Both the position numbers and the translations under genes were made by a program. Of a stretch of DNA of 64,000 nt, positions 45,994 to 56,120 are shown one piece after another. The DNA comes from Bretschneidera sinensis (lineage: Eukaryota > Streptophyta > Magnoliopsida > Brassicales > Akaniaceae): positions 70,713,638 through 70,777,637 of the forward strand of contig CM043699.1 of the NCBI GenBank assembly GCA_023935145.1. The letters are read 5' to 3'. The notes beneath the pieces were generated by a model. The model worked only from the letters and a program-made list of their open reading frames with translations. It did no database searches and was not told where the DNA came from. Each line of letters starts with the position of its first letter. Position 1 is the first letter of the stretch.

Positions 45994-46197
45994 TGTAAAC
46001 TGCCCATCCTAAGTAGGCCCTACTCGGAATGACTCCATCACTTTTCAGCATTGAGCACCTTGACTTATAATGCAAAAAACAAACATTTCCTTTAATAAGA
46101 ATTTAAATTAAATTCCATAGTTATCTTATAAATCAATTACGTGTCGAAATACAACCTTGTGATTTAAAATATGCCAATTAAGGTACCAGGCTCTAAT
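45978..46197 (-). repeat. Gypsy-G primer-binding site and start of 5' LTR
   Basis: GCTCTAGTACCA (plus) at 45978-45989 is the F-type iMet primer site. The preceding CTACAGAACCTTAAACTTAAA matches F at 28355-28375. The LTR begins at 45994 with TGTAAACTGCCC. Its AGTAGGCCCTACTCG and TGAGCACCTTGACTT words match H (56074). The far end of the LTR was not found; 46197 is only the last position before the 42-bp repeat. Confidence 0.6.
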
Positions 46198-46776
46198 ACA
46201 ACAAATTCGCCTAGAATTTTAATGAATTATGTCATTAGAATTAAAATATTTTATTTCATAACTAAATTAAATTTGGTTCATTGAAACTTATCACACAAAA
46301 TATTTTCTTATTTATTATGGTTTAGTAGTAGAATTTTAATGGGTCACCCATTTGACCTGTGAGTAAATCAAACCCGACACGAAATTTCATAAGTCGAGTT
46401 GGGTGTAGGTAAATTTTTAGTGGGTCTTTAAACCTATATGTATACCCATTTTTTTATGGATAAAATAATTAGTTTAATGGATCTGGGTCAAAATTCCCAA
46501 ATCTATTAATGGTTGACGCAAATGGTTCATACAAGGATGTTTCTTCCTTAGTTTTTTGTTTCTAGTAATCCTTTTAACAATAAATAAATAAAAAATCTAA
46601 TAATTTTCAAATATTTCACATTAAAATTATAACCATGGTAGAGATTAGTGGAGATTTAGAAGAACAAATCATCAGTTTTCGGACCTCATTAATTCAAGAT
46701 TGGTTTGACAAATTTTACAAAATTTGAGCTTGTGACAACAAATTCGCCTAGAATTTTAATGAATTATGTCATTAGA
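46198..46776 (+). repeat. 42-bp perfect direct repeats flanking about 495 bp
   Basis: 46198-46239 and 46735-46776 are identical (start ACAACAAATTCGCC, end ATGTCATTAGA), 537 bp apart, whereas the sequence around is AT-rich and decayed. Between them is a stretch with GGGTCACCCATTTGACCTG, a word common in plant intergenic repeats. No ORF or terminal inverted repeat is visible. Confidence 0.75.
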
Positions 46777-47411
46777 TTTAGTGTCTTAAAATTTTACTAA
46801 AGACAATATCTATGTCTATATATAAATTTAACAAAACAAGTATGTACATGAACAATAGATGTGCCCCATAATAAATATTTATACGAGAATTATTTAATTA
46901 ATTATTACTAATATAATTAAAATTATAATCATAATAATTATACAGACACGTTAATAAATCATCTACAAACAAAAGGAGTAATTATATGATAACTTTTGCC
47001 TCTTTTTCCATTTTAATAATAAATTTTCAATTTTTATCACAAAAAATGCTATTGTCGATAACTGAGCCTCGTAGGTCTGAAGAAAAAAAAACCGATTTAT
47101 ATTGTAAACAAAAAAATTAAAAATAATTTGGGTTTTGATAAAGAAAATGGATTTTAATTCGCTCCAACAACAAATATATAAATGAAATTCCCATTGTTGG
47201 AAAGAAAATCCGCACACAATTCGGAAATGTAAAACCATGGTCGCTCATTGACAGATTCATTGAATGAAGATGAACAAATTTACATAATTTATATTACTAG
47301 GAAAAAATGCCTATAGTTTGCAAAAACCATGGTCGCGCGCTAATAGATTCATTGAATAAAGAAGAGAAATTGCACTATATAAAGGACATACAATAATCAA
47401 CTTATTTTGAC
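46777..47411. other. Unassigned AT-rich sequence with a 92-bp tandem partial duplication
   Basis: No coding signal. AAAACCATGGTCGC followed by AGATTCATTGAAT-like sequence occurs at 47231 and again at 47323. The second copy leads into a TATA box (CACTATATAAAGG, about 47373). Confidence 0.5.
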
Positions 47412-47519
47412 ATGAGCAATCTTGGAAACACAATCTACACCATGAAGAGTAAAGATTATGATGGTGAGAAGCACATTGAAGCCACTTCCAATGAAACTAT
47501 CAACTTAATAATCAAATGA
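47412..47519 (+). CDS. Possible 35-codon ORF behind a TATA box
   Basis: ATG 47412 (MSNLGNTIYTMKS) to TGA 47517-47519, about 35 bp after a good TATA box. Composition is unlike the AT-rich surroundings. I do not recognise the peptide. It could be a first exon (a GGTGAG donor-like word lies at 47463), a relic, or chance. There is no supporting neighbour. Confidence 0.2.
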   Translation: MSNLGNTIYTMKSKDYDGEKHIEATSNETINLIIK

Positions 47520-47911
47520 ACGATTTACCAGAAATTCTCAAGGTGATGGATTATATATATTTTCAATTTTTTAAATAAAAAGATCATCAGGCCTTATTAA
47601 TCATATTTATTCTCATTAAGCAATTGTCGTTCTATCGAATGGTTATGTTATTATTCTTCTTCAACTATCTTTCTCTTCACATGATTTCGAATGGAAAGAG
47701 AATTATACATATATAAAACAAATGGATAACAATTTTTCATTGGCTACAACTTTTAAATTGAAACTTGAAAAGAAAAATAAAAATAAAAGATAGAGATTTT
47801 CTATAAACTTTATTTTCTTATTAAAAAATAGGGATATATAGTTTGCCAAATATTATCATTGTACACACAATAGTAAGAAAAAAATATTACCAAACATAAT
47901 TAGCTAGTTAA

Positions 47912-47983
47912 CACTACAAGAAAGAAGTATATGTTGTCGCTCTTTATATATATACATTTTTGGATTGATTACATAAAGAAAGT
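47912..47983 (+). mobile_element. Possible CACTA (EnSpm) transposon terminus
   Basis: CACTACAAGAAAG at 47912, preceded by TAA, is the canonical end of plant CACTA elements, and TTGTCGC follows as a possible subterminal word. The partner end (CTTGTAGTG) was not seen in the window. Solo LTR J interrupts 70 bp later. Confidence 0.4.
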
Positions 47984-49250
47984 TGATTATGCCCAAAATA
48001 TAACGCGATAATTGTAGTACAGCTTTGGGGCGTCGATTCCACAGGGAAACAAACTAATTACAAAATAAGGTGTAAACCTCAACACAAACGATAAAAGTTA
48101 AAGTGACAAAATCTGAATTGTTGATTATGTGAAAATTGTGTAAATAATTGATGGATAATATAATAAAGAAACAATAAGGTTTCAGAAATCCTCCCTAGGT
48201 TTGTTGCCCTAATCCTAACTTGATTCAGTTGTTTTTATCTCGATTGCAAGTTTCATATCCCAAATAGGCAATCGGCAAATATTCAATTAAGCGCATGTAT
48301 AAACCCTAATGTAATTAAATTAAAGAATAAAACACAACAATGTTTAATGAAAATAATACCAAACTACAACCGAATCAAATAAAGGAAAATAAGAACAACT
48401 ACACCTAGGGATTCATCTCTTCGCCTTGCTTGGAGACTAGCCGTCCATGGGGCTCATGCGTCCTCGAGTTGCCTCCGGCCTCTCAACGATCATCTCCCCC
48501 TTGGTAGAAAAAGCTTCGGCAATTCCTCAGCTTTCCCTCCAAAAGTACTTCGGATTCCTCCTAAGCTGAGGAATCTGAGATGATCTCAGATTCTTTGATG
48601 GTCCTTAAAGCTGAAGTGGAGTGGGTCTTACATAGGCAAATACCACGAGTGCAATGTGTTTCCAATCCGATGTGGGATGTGGGATATAGAAATGTGTTTC
48701 TAACCGATGTGGGATGTGGGATTTAGGCCTTCACATGCCCTTCATGTTGAAATCCCGCACAGCCCGCACAGCCTGACCTTTGTCAATTTAAACTGCCATA
48801 ACTTTCTCTAGAAAAATCGTTTTTACAAATCATAAAATTCTCCAGAAAATAGACTTCCATATCTTTCTAAGCATATATGGCTCATCTCCTGGTTCTTCTT
48901 GTATCAATACAGTTTAATTTGCAAAGATGATTGATCTGTACGAGAAATTCTGGCAATTTAGTGAAACTCCTTTCTAATGCGGGCAGCAGCTGTTGCTCTT
49001 TTAAGCCCTCCATCTTGTCCTTCCGAAAGCATTCCCTCACTCCAATATGCCTCGAGTCTTTGTACTTCAAGCAATGATAAATTTTCCTCCTCTTTTGAGC
49101 TTAAAGTACTTGAAAATGCACTGAAATAGATCAATGATCCAAGAATGATACTTTAGAGTTGTTAACGTATAAAAGTGAAATTAAAACCTAGATCAACCCT
49201 AAAATGATAACAATTAAGTACTGTTAAGATGCATTTTATGACTCTCATCA
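47984..49250 (-). repeat. Solo LTR J (Athila-type, Gypsy-B-like)
   Basis: 1267 bp, TGATGAGAGTC to GGCATAATCA on the minus strand, flanked by a perfect duplication AAAGT (47979-47983 and 49251-49255). There is no PBS, so this is a solo LTR left by LTR-LTR recombination. Contains the Gypsy-B LTR motifs: the doubled CCGATGTGGGATGTGGGAT unit (48668-48725, plus) and CGATTCCACAGGGAA (48035). The ORF 48882-49070 is within the LTR and not regarded as a gene. Confidence 0.88.
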
Positions 49251-49262
49251 AAAGTTGTTTAG

Positions 49263-50231
49263 TGTTGGAAATCACCTTGACAAGATGCCCAGGTGATGAT
49301 CTTCCAAACACCCAAGTCTAGAATGACTTGTAAAGATTTGCAATCAAAAACAGGAACAGAAATCAAAGAAAGAAAGAAGACAAGCGATTTCTTATCGAGG
49401 TTCGGCAATAGCCTACGTCGCTGTGAGTTCCTCTAAACTCTCTGCACTAAATCAATGGTTCTTTACAATACAGCAACCCTCTCCAAGAAACCTCAAGTTC
49501 TTGAAGAAACAAAGAAGAGAAGAAAGAAAGTGATAGGACTATTACAAAAGCTCTCTACCCACTATCTATACTACTTCTCTCTTTACAACCAGCCTCTCTA
49601 CAATGAGTCTCTCTTGTGTTTAGTGTCTTTGCACTCTCACACACAAATCATTCACATCACATGTCTCACAAGTTATATCACATTGTTCTTGAGAATGAAG
49701 CTAGGTGACCCTTTATATAGTGCACCAACTTCTTGTCCAATCTTGAGAGTCAGTATCCACCCTTAGATCTTGATGACTAATCAACAATGGCCCTCCATCA
49801 ATCCTAAGTGATGTTGTGCATTTTAACTTTGCATCCATGTACTTAAAAAGAGGCTGAATCAAGTGGAATATGTGTGCCTCAGTGTGCCTAGCGCCTAGGC
49901 ACTGAACAGGGCATGCTGCATCGTTAGGCAAAACACCATTTTAACCACTTTCTGGGCACTGCGGCCTTGGTGTGGGAGAGGTGCGGCGCTGCCCTCCACC
50001 AGGACTGCATCCTTGCTGGGTGCCACGGCCTGGAAGGAGTAGAGCTATGGCACACACTTAAGTTGGACCCTTCACAGCTATGCGCACTTCTTTGTCTTGC
50101 TGAATAGAGGTGTGCACACACACCCAAAGTGATGCGCACACTTGTGTGCACTCCTTTAACATGCTGAAAGTCATTCTTCCATCTCTTGTCTAAACCTTAA
50201 ACCATGTTTAAACCTTAGATAAATACCAACA
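49263..50231 (-). repeat. Copia-D 3' LTR
   Basis: 969 bp, TGTTGGTATTTATC to TTTCCAACA on the minus strand; TATA at about 49715. Upstream of it lies a GTGTGCACAC/TGTGTGCG-rich segment (about 50100-50155). Confidence 0.9.
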
Positions 50232-51655
50232 ATCTCTACCTTTGTCTAAGCATTTAAACCCGAACCATTGTGCAGAGAACTTCAGGATCCAAACTCATCT
50301 TGAGTCATCATATCAACCGATTCCAATCCTAAGTAGTCCAAGGCAATGATTGAACTCACTTAGAGGTAGAACCTTGGAACCTCAATCTGTAGGACTTTCC
50401 TCTATGGCCATCTTATCCATGTGCTTTGTCCTCCCATGGAACACCGGATTCCTCCACAAGTGCCACGCACTTTGGTTAACTGAATACACCACCACCTGCT
50501 CTTTTAGGACCATCCACTCATCCAACAACTCTTTGCACCATATAGCCTCCCTTATGGCTTCCGAAGCCACTATGTATTCTACCCCGGTTGTTAAGAGTGC
50601 TACCACCGGCTGCTATTGAGCCTTCAAATACCTCAGCAACCACTTTATCCCAAGCCAATGCTTCTTTTCCGGGATTACTCACACATCTGCTAAGAATACC
50701 CAATGCTTGAGAAATATCAGGTCTAGTGCTTACCATCATGCAGATAACTGGTCCATCCGCACTACAGTAAGGGACCTTATCCATTTTCTTCTTCTTCTCA
50801 TCCATTCTAGGACATCTTTTGCTGGAGAAATTGAAATGACCAGCAAGAGGAATCTTCATTGGTTCCCTTTCCCAAATTCTTCTCATCTCAAGGATCTTTT
50901 GTGTAAGGCTGAGATCCTTCCTCTTAAACTCCTCACTGAGTTGAGATTTGAACCTTTTCATCCTCTTCCTGCTGTTCCAAACCAACAACATATCAACGAC
51001 ATAGATGAGGATACTTACCATTTTCTCCACCTTGTGTCCAGGTGAGAAAGTTTATGTGAAACCTATATCTTCTCGTCTCGTGAACCCTTTCACCATCAGC
51101 CTAGCCTTGTTATGGACTTCATCTCCTGGAGGGCACCCTTCTTTGATATTGTAAGTCCACTTACAATCCATAACTCTCTGTTTTCCCGGAATGTGCACCA
51201 ATTCCCAGAAGTTGTTCTTCCTCAAAGAATCCATTTCTTCCTCTATAGCTAGCTTCCATCTTGGCAAATCCTTACATCCCATGGCATCAATGTAAGTCTC
51301 TTGTTCACTCATCTCTTCTTCTGTCCAAGGAGCTGCTGCATCCACAACATCCACAAAACCATATCTTGAAGGTGGTCCGACCAGCCTTCTTTCTCGGTCT
51401 CTTGAGAGCTGATAGTCCTTCCGACTCCTTGCATCATCCTCTTTTAGTTCAGCCTCCTCATGAGTGTCCTGAGCTTGGCATTCATAAATGGGCTCTACCT
51501 GGTCCGAACCCTCTTGCCTTTCTTGCTCTACCTGAACCAAGTTCTCCTTGATGCTATGCTTCATAAATACCGAACTGGTTTGCTCACTAGCCCCTGCAGG
51601 GTTAGTTTTCTCCAAATAGGGAAATAACAATTCATTAAAAATAAAATCCCTACTT
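50232..51655 (-). pseudogene. Copia-D RT/RNase H remnant
   Basis: RT start (KKNNFWELVHI, DIGFT) is in 51939-51052. After a stop in CACATAAAC, the frame reads TFSPGHK joined to VEKMVSILIYVVDMLLV (51030), the same 98-codon deletion as Copia-C, with the YVDD site as YVVD. A private in-frame deletion joins WERE to PMKIPLAGH. A frameshift near 50670 leads to LLRYLKAQ, then a stop, then QPVVAL. This is the same 51-codon RNase H loss as in Copia-C. EAIREAIWCKELL and FHGRTKHMD follow, with a further small loss after HMD. Confidence 0.87.
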
Positions 51656-52330
51656 ATTATGAGTCTCAGGGGGTTTTCCACATATCCTAGATACACATTT
51701 TCTAGATCCTGGGCTAAGCTTATCATCCTTTTGATGTGCAAACGCAGCACACCCAAAAGTCCTAAGGTTGTCCAACTCAGGGGGTTTTTCACTCCACATC
51801 TCTTCGGGAGTCTTATAGTACACAGCCCTAGAAGGTGATCTATTAACCAAGTACACAGCCCTAGAGGGTGATCTATTAACCAAATACACAGCAGTAGACA
51901 CTGCTTCCCCCCAAAAACATTTGGGTAATCCAGATCCATTTAACATGCACCTAACCTTTTCCATAAGGGTCTTATTCATCCTCTCAGCAACTAAACTTTG
52001 CTGAGGGGTTTTCACAACTGTTCTATGTCTTAGAATCCCATCTAACCTACAAAATTAATCAAGTTCTTGGTTAAAAATTTCTAAGCCATTATCAGTTCTT
52101 ATCCCCTTAACTACCCTACCCATTTGAGTCTCTACCAGCCTTTTCCACACCACTAACTTATTCAAAGCATATGATTTATTTCTAACCAAATAAACCCAAA
52201 CCTTGCTTGAATAATCATCAATTAAAGACAAAAAGTAAAAGTTACCTCCCTGTGTTGGTGTCCTTACTGGTCCCTAAAGGTCCCATGAATATAGTCAAGA
52301 ATGCCCTTAGACTTGTGCACTCCGGTGTTG
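51650..52330 (-). pseudogene. Copia-D integrase
   Basis: Copia integrase core in pieces. Near 52280 the DLWGP start is broken by a small indel and a stop. TDNGLEIFNQELD follows (about 52100), then TPQQSLVAERMNKTLMEKVRC (52015 onward) with the catalytic Glu. Unique to this copy, 30 bp encoding AVYLVNRSPS is duplicated in tandem (51826-51885). A fusion near 51680 skips the YGDGVKGYRLWSLE segment found in A, B and C. Confidence 0.85.
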
Positions 52331-52960
52331 AAACTGACCCGGTGTTACTTCTCAAGAACACAACACTCACAGAAGTCAAGTTCCTCTACTTTATTTCCAC
52401 CAAGTAGGCCATCCTTGCTGAGAACTTGCAGGCCCTCTTCGCTCATATATCCCAAGCGAGTGTGCCAAAGGGCTGCCTCATCCATCTCAGCCATCAAGCT
52501 TGCTGCTTGATCCTTGATCTCCATGTCTTCGATCATCTCATAGAGTCCATCCTTCATTGCTGCTTTGATCACTACCAAAGATCCCTTGGCTACCTTAATC
52601 TTTCCTCCCTCTATCTTGCATGTGTATCCCATGGAATCCAGTTACCCCAATAAGATCAAATTCCTCCTCAAATCTGGGAGATATCTCACATCTTTCAGTA
52701 GCCTTGTCATTCCATCAAACATCCTCACCTGGATGTCTCCCGTGCCCTCACTTGGTAAGAAATATCATTCCCCAAGAAAACCCTTTCATCTTTGGTTTCC
52801 TTGAAATTCTTGAACCAACTCCAGTGAGGGCACAACTGATGAGTGCACCCGGAATCCAAGATCCGTTTCTTGCTGCCTTCTTGCCCCTTGCTCACATCCG
52901 AGCACACAACAAGGACATCATTATCTTGCTGTTCTTCCTTGGCAACCGAAGCCCCTCCAT
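52331..52960 (-). pseudogene. Copia-D protease and pre-integrase region
   Basis: The protease active site DSG is retained in RILDSGCTHQLC (about 52860). The pre-integrase finger reads ALWHTRLGYMSEEGLQ, with Tyr for the second His, and LDFCECCVLEK. Frame changes occur near 52730 and 52630. Confidence 0.83.
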
Positions 52961-53891
52961 TCTTGGTATGGCTTCTTTCCTCATCCCTCATCTTCTCCTT
53001 GCAATCTTTCTTGACATGACCCTCTTTATGGTAGTAAAAACATCTCCCATGGCTCTCTCCTCTACCTCTGTCCCAGTAGTAACCATGCATGTTGTTGTGC
53101 CCTCTCCCATGGCTCTCTCCTCTACCTCTGTCCCGGTAGTAGCCATGCATGTTGCTGTGCACTCTCCCATGGCTATCTCCTCTACCTCTATCCTGGTAGT
53201 AGCCATGTATGTTGCTGTGCACTCTCCCATGGCTCTCTCCTCTACCTCTATCCTAGTAGTAGCTATGTATGTTGCTGTGCACTCTCCTATGGCTCTCTCC
53301 TCTACCTCTCACTTGGTAGTAGCCATGGATGTTGTTATGCACTCTCCCATAGCTCTCTCCTCTACCTCTGTCCCAGTAGTATCCATGTGTGTTGCTATGC
53401 ACTCTCCCATGGCTCTCTCTTCTACCTCTAACCCGATAGTAGCCATGGATGTTGCTGCCATACCGAGTTACTGGCCTTCTTCTAATGAACAACCCTCTTC
53501 CACTTGATGCACTCCTCATCTTGGCATCAAGATTATCTTGCAACTCTTTATTAAGATTAAATTTAAAAGCAAAGATTCATTTACAAAGATACCTTTTATT
53601 AGGGAGAGTCTTGGCAAGAAACAACTCATCTAGTTTCTTCCATATGATAGCTGAATCTTCCAAGTATCCGCACTCCCTTGTGACATTATCCGACATGTGC
53701 AAGAAGATGGTGTTGTATGCCATCTTCTTCATCTCATTCCACTGGTCCTCCGTTGTACTTGTTGGAAAAGCATCATCTTCTCCAATCACCAAGTCCAATT
53801 TCTGTTGTATAAGAACAACCATGATCTTTCGTTTCCATAGGGAAAAATCTCCCTTTCCATCTAACTTTTCAATAACGAAATTTGAAGCCAT
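52961..53891 (-). pseudogene. Copia-D gag with seven 20-residue repeats
   Basis: ATG 53891 (MASNFVIEKLDGKGDF) to TGA at 53577-53579, the stop shared with Copia-C. The downstream frame carries the shared 62-codon deletion (NLDAKMRSASS). Seven 60-bp units follow in perfect period (53041-53460), each encoding HGYY-DRGRGESHGRVHSN-like sequence. One unit has TAG at 53253-53255 where its neighbour has CAG. The zinc knuckle (about 53045-53000) reads CFYYHKEGHVKKDC, again lacking the second Cys. The Arg/Gly-rich repeats suggest extra RNA-binding capacity if ever translated. Confidence 0.88.
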
Positions 53892-54117
53892 CTTTGCGGA
53901 CAAGATCCCAGATTTATACAATACCCACAAATGCTTTCTTCAACCTCAAGAACACGATCGAAGATGGATCTTAACAACATTCTTGAATCACCCTCAAGAA
54001 CACGATTTGATCTTGATCTTTTACTCCGTTCTTGAATCACCCAAGAAGTTGATCTTTGATTCTTCGAGTCTTGACTCTATCACCTTCTTGTTCTTACCCC
54101 GACACCCTCTCACCAAA

Positions 54118-54129
54118 GCTCTGATACCA
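54118..54129 (-). other. Copia-D primer-binding site
   Basis: TGGTATCAGAGC on the minus strand, a perfect match to the 3' end of initiator tRNA-Met, one base from the 5' LTR. Confidence 0.85.
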
Positions 54130-54130
54130 C

Positions 54131-55103
54131 TGTTGGAAATCACCTTAACAAGATGCCCAGGTGGTGATCTTCCAAACACCTAAGTTTAGAATGACTTGTA
54201 AAGATTTGGAATCGAAAACAGGAACAGAAATCAAAGAAAGAAAGAAAGAAGACATGCGATTTGTTATCGAGGTTCGATAATAGTCTACGTCCCTGTGAGT
54301 TCCTCTGAACTCTCTACACTAAATCAATGGTTCTTTACAATACAGCAACCCTTTCCAAGAAACCTCAAGTTCTTGAAGAAACAAAGATGAGAAGAAAGAA
54401 AGTGATAGGACTATTACAAAAGCTCTCTACCCACTATCTATACTACTTCTTTCTTTACAAGCATCCTCTCTATAATTAGTCTCTCCTGTGTTTAGTGTCT
54501 TTGCACTCTCACACACCATTCATTCACATCACATGTCTCACAAGTTATATCACATTGTTCTTGAGAATGAAGCTAGGTGACCCTTTATATAGTGCACCAA
54601 CTTCTTGTCCAATCTTGAGAGTCAATATCCACCCTTAGATCTAGATGACCAATCAACCATGGCCCTCCATCAATCCTAAGTGATGTTGTGCATTTTAACC
54701 TTGCACCCACGCACTTAACAAGAGGCTGAATCAAGTTGAATATGCGTGCCTCAGTGTGCTTAGTGCCTAGGCACTGAACAGGGCATGCTGCGGTTCTAGG
54801 CAAAATACCCTTTTCACTATTTTCTGGGCGCTGTGGCTTTGGTGAGGGAGAGGTGCGGCGCTGCCCTCCACCAGGACTTCCTCCTTACTGGGTGCCGTGG
54901 CCTGGAACGAGCAGGGCTATGGCGCACACTGACGCTGGACCCTTCATAGCTGTGTGCACTTCTTTGTCTTGCTGAATAGAGGTGTGCACACACACCCAAA
55001 GTGATGCGCACACTTGTGTGCACTACTTTAACATGCTGAAAGTCATTCTTCCATCTCTTATTTAAACCTTAAACCATGTTTAAACCTTAGACAAATACCA
55101 ACA
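54131..55103 (-). repeat. Copia-D 5' LTR
   Basis: 973 bp, same ends as the 3' LTR; TATA at about 54580; GTGTGCACAC-rich segment near 54980-55025. Confidence 0.9.
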
Positions 55104-55108
55104 TTTGG

Positions 55109-56073
55109 TTTAACTATTTTCTTCATTTTGTAGCTCTACTAAGATCCCCTTAGGGAACGATATAGATCAAAGAAACAAATCCTGGGAATTTGGACTGAAG
55201 AAGAGCATTATTTCACAAAAGATGAACTTGTATATGGTTAGATAATTAAATGAGTTAACTTCTTGTTCTTTCACTAATTAAGAGAATATTTATTCATATT
55301 TAATGAAATGGTTTGATCAATGAAACATTTATTTCTTTTCTTTATGATGGTTGAATGTACTAAAATAGGATTCCAATAATTAGTTTAGACACCGCTGAGG
55401 ATATTCAACGATATTTTTGGAATTTTCATGAAAGTACTAAAAGGTTTCTACATTTTTTTCTCATGTTATATCACTTTTTTCTTTGTATTGCACGACGGAT
55501 CATAATTTCTAATTCCTTAGTATTTTCTTTAGCATGATATAAATTCCTTGCAGATGGAAGATTATGCCACAATAGAGAAAGCTACAATTACAGTAGAGTA
55601 AACCACTGAAGACATGGATAATTTAAGGTATTTAAGGCGTAGAGAGATGCTAAGATAGCCTAAATAGCTTCAGGGTTCATATCCTACAATAATTGCAACA
55701 AATACGTTTGGCAAGAAAAAATAATTTCATATAAGAGTTAGTTTTGTTAGTTATTCAATTAGTAGTTAGTTTAGTATGTTACTTGTGCAGTTAATAATTC
55801 ATTTGGTATGTTACTTGAGGGTAAAGATATATATCCTTCAATCAACTTGTTTACTTTAAGAATGCATTAATAAATTTCTCAAACTTCACTCTTAATTTCA
55901 TGATCTTCTCCTATGCTAAAAATAAGAACCCTAAAACCCCAATTTCGTCTTCTTCATTTTTCCTGTAATCAATTGACTTTGTTGATTAATTGTGATTGAA
56001 ATTCTAGAAATGATACTATTACCTTTATTATAGCACCATTAAATTAATGAATAACGATTGAAAGGATCACAAT
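55109..56073 (+). other. Unassigned sequence with exon-like patches
   Basis: No clear ORF. A T-rich tract ending TTTTGTAG (55132) precedes about 110 bp of less AT-rich sequence (containing GIWTEEEHYFTKDELVYG in one frame) and then GTTAGA. Near 55385-55420, DTAEDIQRYFWNFHES can be read. After TTCCTTGCAG (55554), MEDYATIEKATITVE and, past a TAA, TTEDMDNLRYLRRREMLR. These look like decayed exons with splice-like borders, on the plus strand, but I do not recognise the protein. Confidence 0.25.
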
Positions 56074-56115
56074 TGTAACGACCAATCTTGAGTAGGCCCT
56101 TCTCATAACTGCTCC
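56074..56115 (-). repeat. H: end of a G-type gypsy LTR (left of F2)
   Basis: TGTAACGACCAATCTTGAGTAGGCCC matches the G LTR start at 45994 and, more distantly, F. It continues at 58266 after the solo LTR F2. No PBS precedes it, so H is itself a solo LTR or fragment. Confidence 0.6.
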
Positions 56116-56120
56116 ATTAC

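Larger units (their letters stand above)
49263..55103 (-). mobile_element. Copia-D: non-autonomous Ty1/copia sister of Copia-C
   Basis: A minus-strand copia with complete LTRs (49263-50231 and 54131-55103), iMet PBS at 54118-54129 and flanks TTTAG (49258-49262) and TTTGG (55104-55108), a 5-bp duplication with one change. It landed seven bases from solo LTR J. It has the Copia-C lesions (Gag TGA, Gag, RT and RNase H in-frame deletions) plus its own. LTRs differ by several percent by eye, so it is somewhat older than Copia-C. Confidence 0.9.

Noticed and set aside
53041..53460. CRISPR-like array of 60-bp units
   Set aside because: Units are contiguous protein-coding repeats without spacers, in a plant retrotransposon.
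52620..53507. 295-codon open frame on the plus strand
   Set aside because: Antisense to the Copia-D gag repeats and protease; it is open only because the 60-bp unit lacks stops in that frame.
12180..55103. Caulimovirus-type or other viral integration
   Set aside because: All RT regions fit Ty1/copia, Ty3/gypsy or L1 domain order, with LTRs, tRNA primer sites and TSDs; no movement protein or coat-type ORFs were seen.
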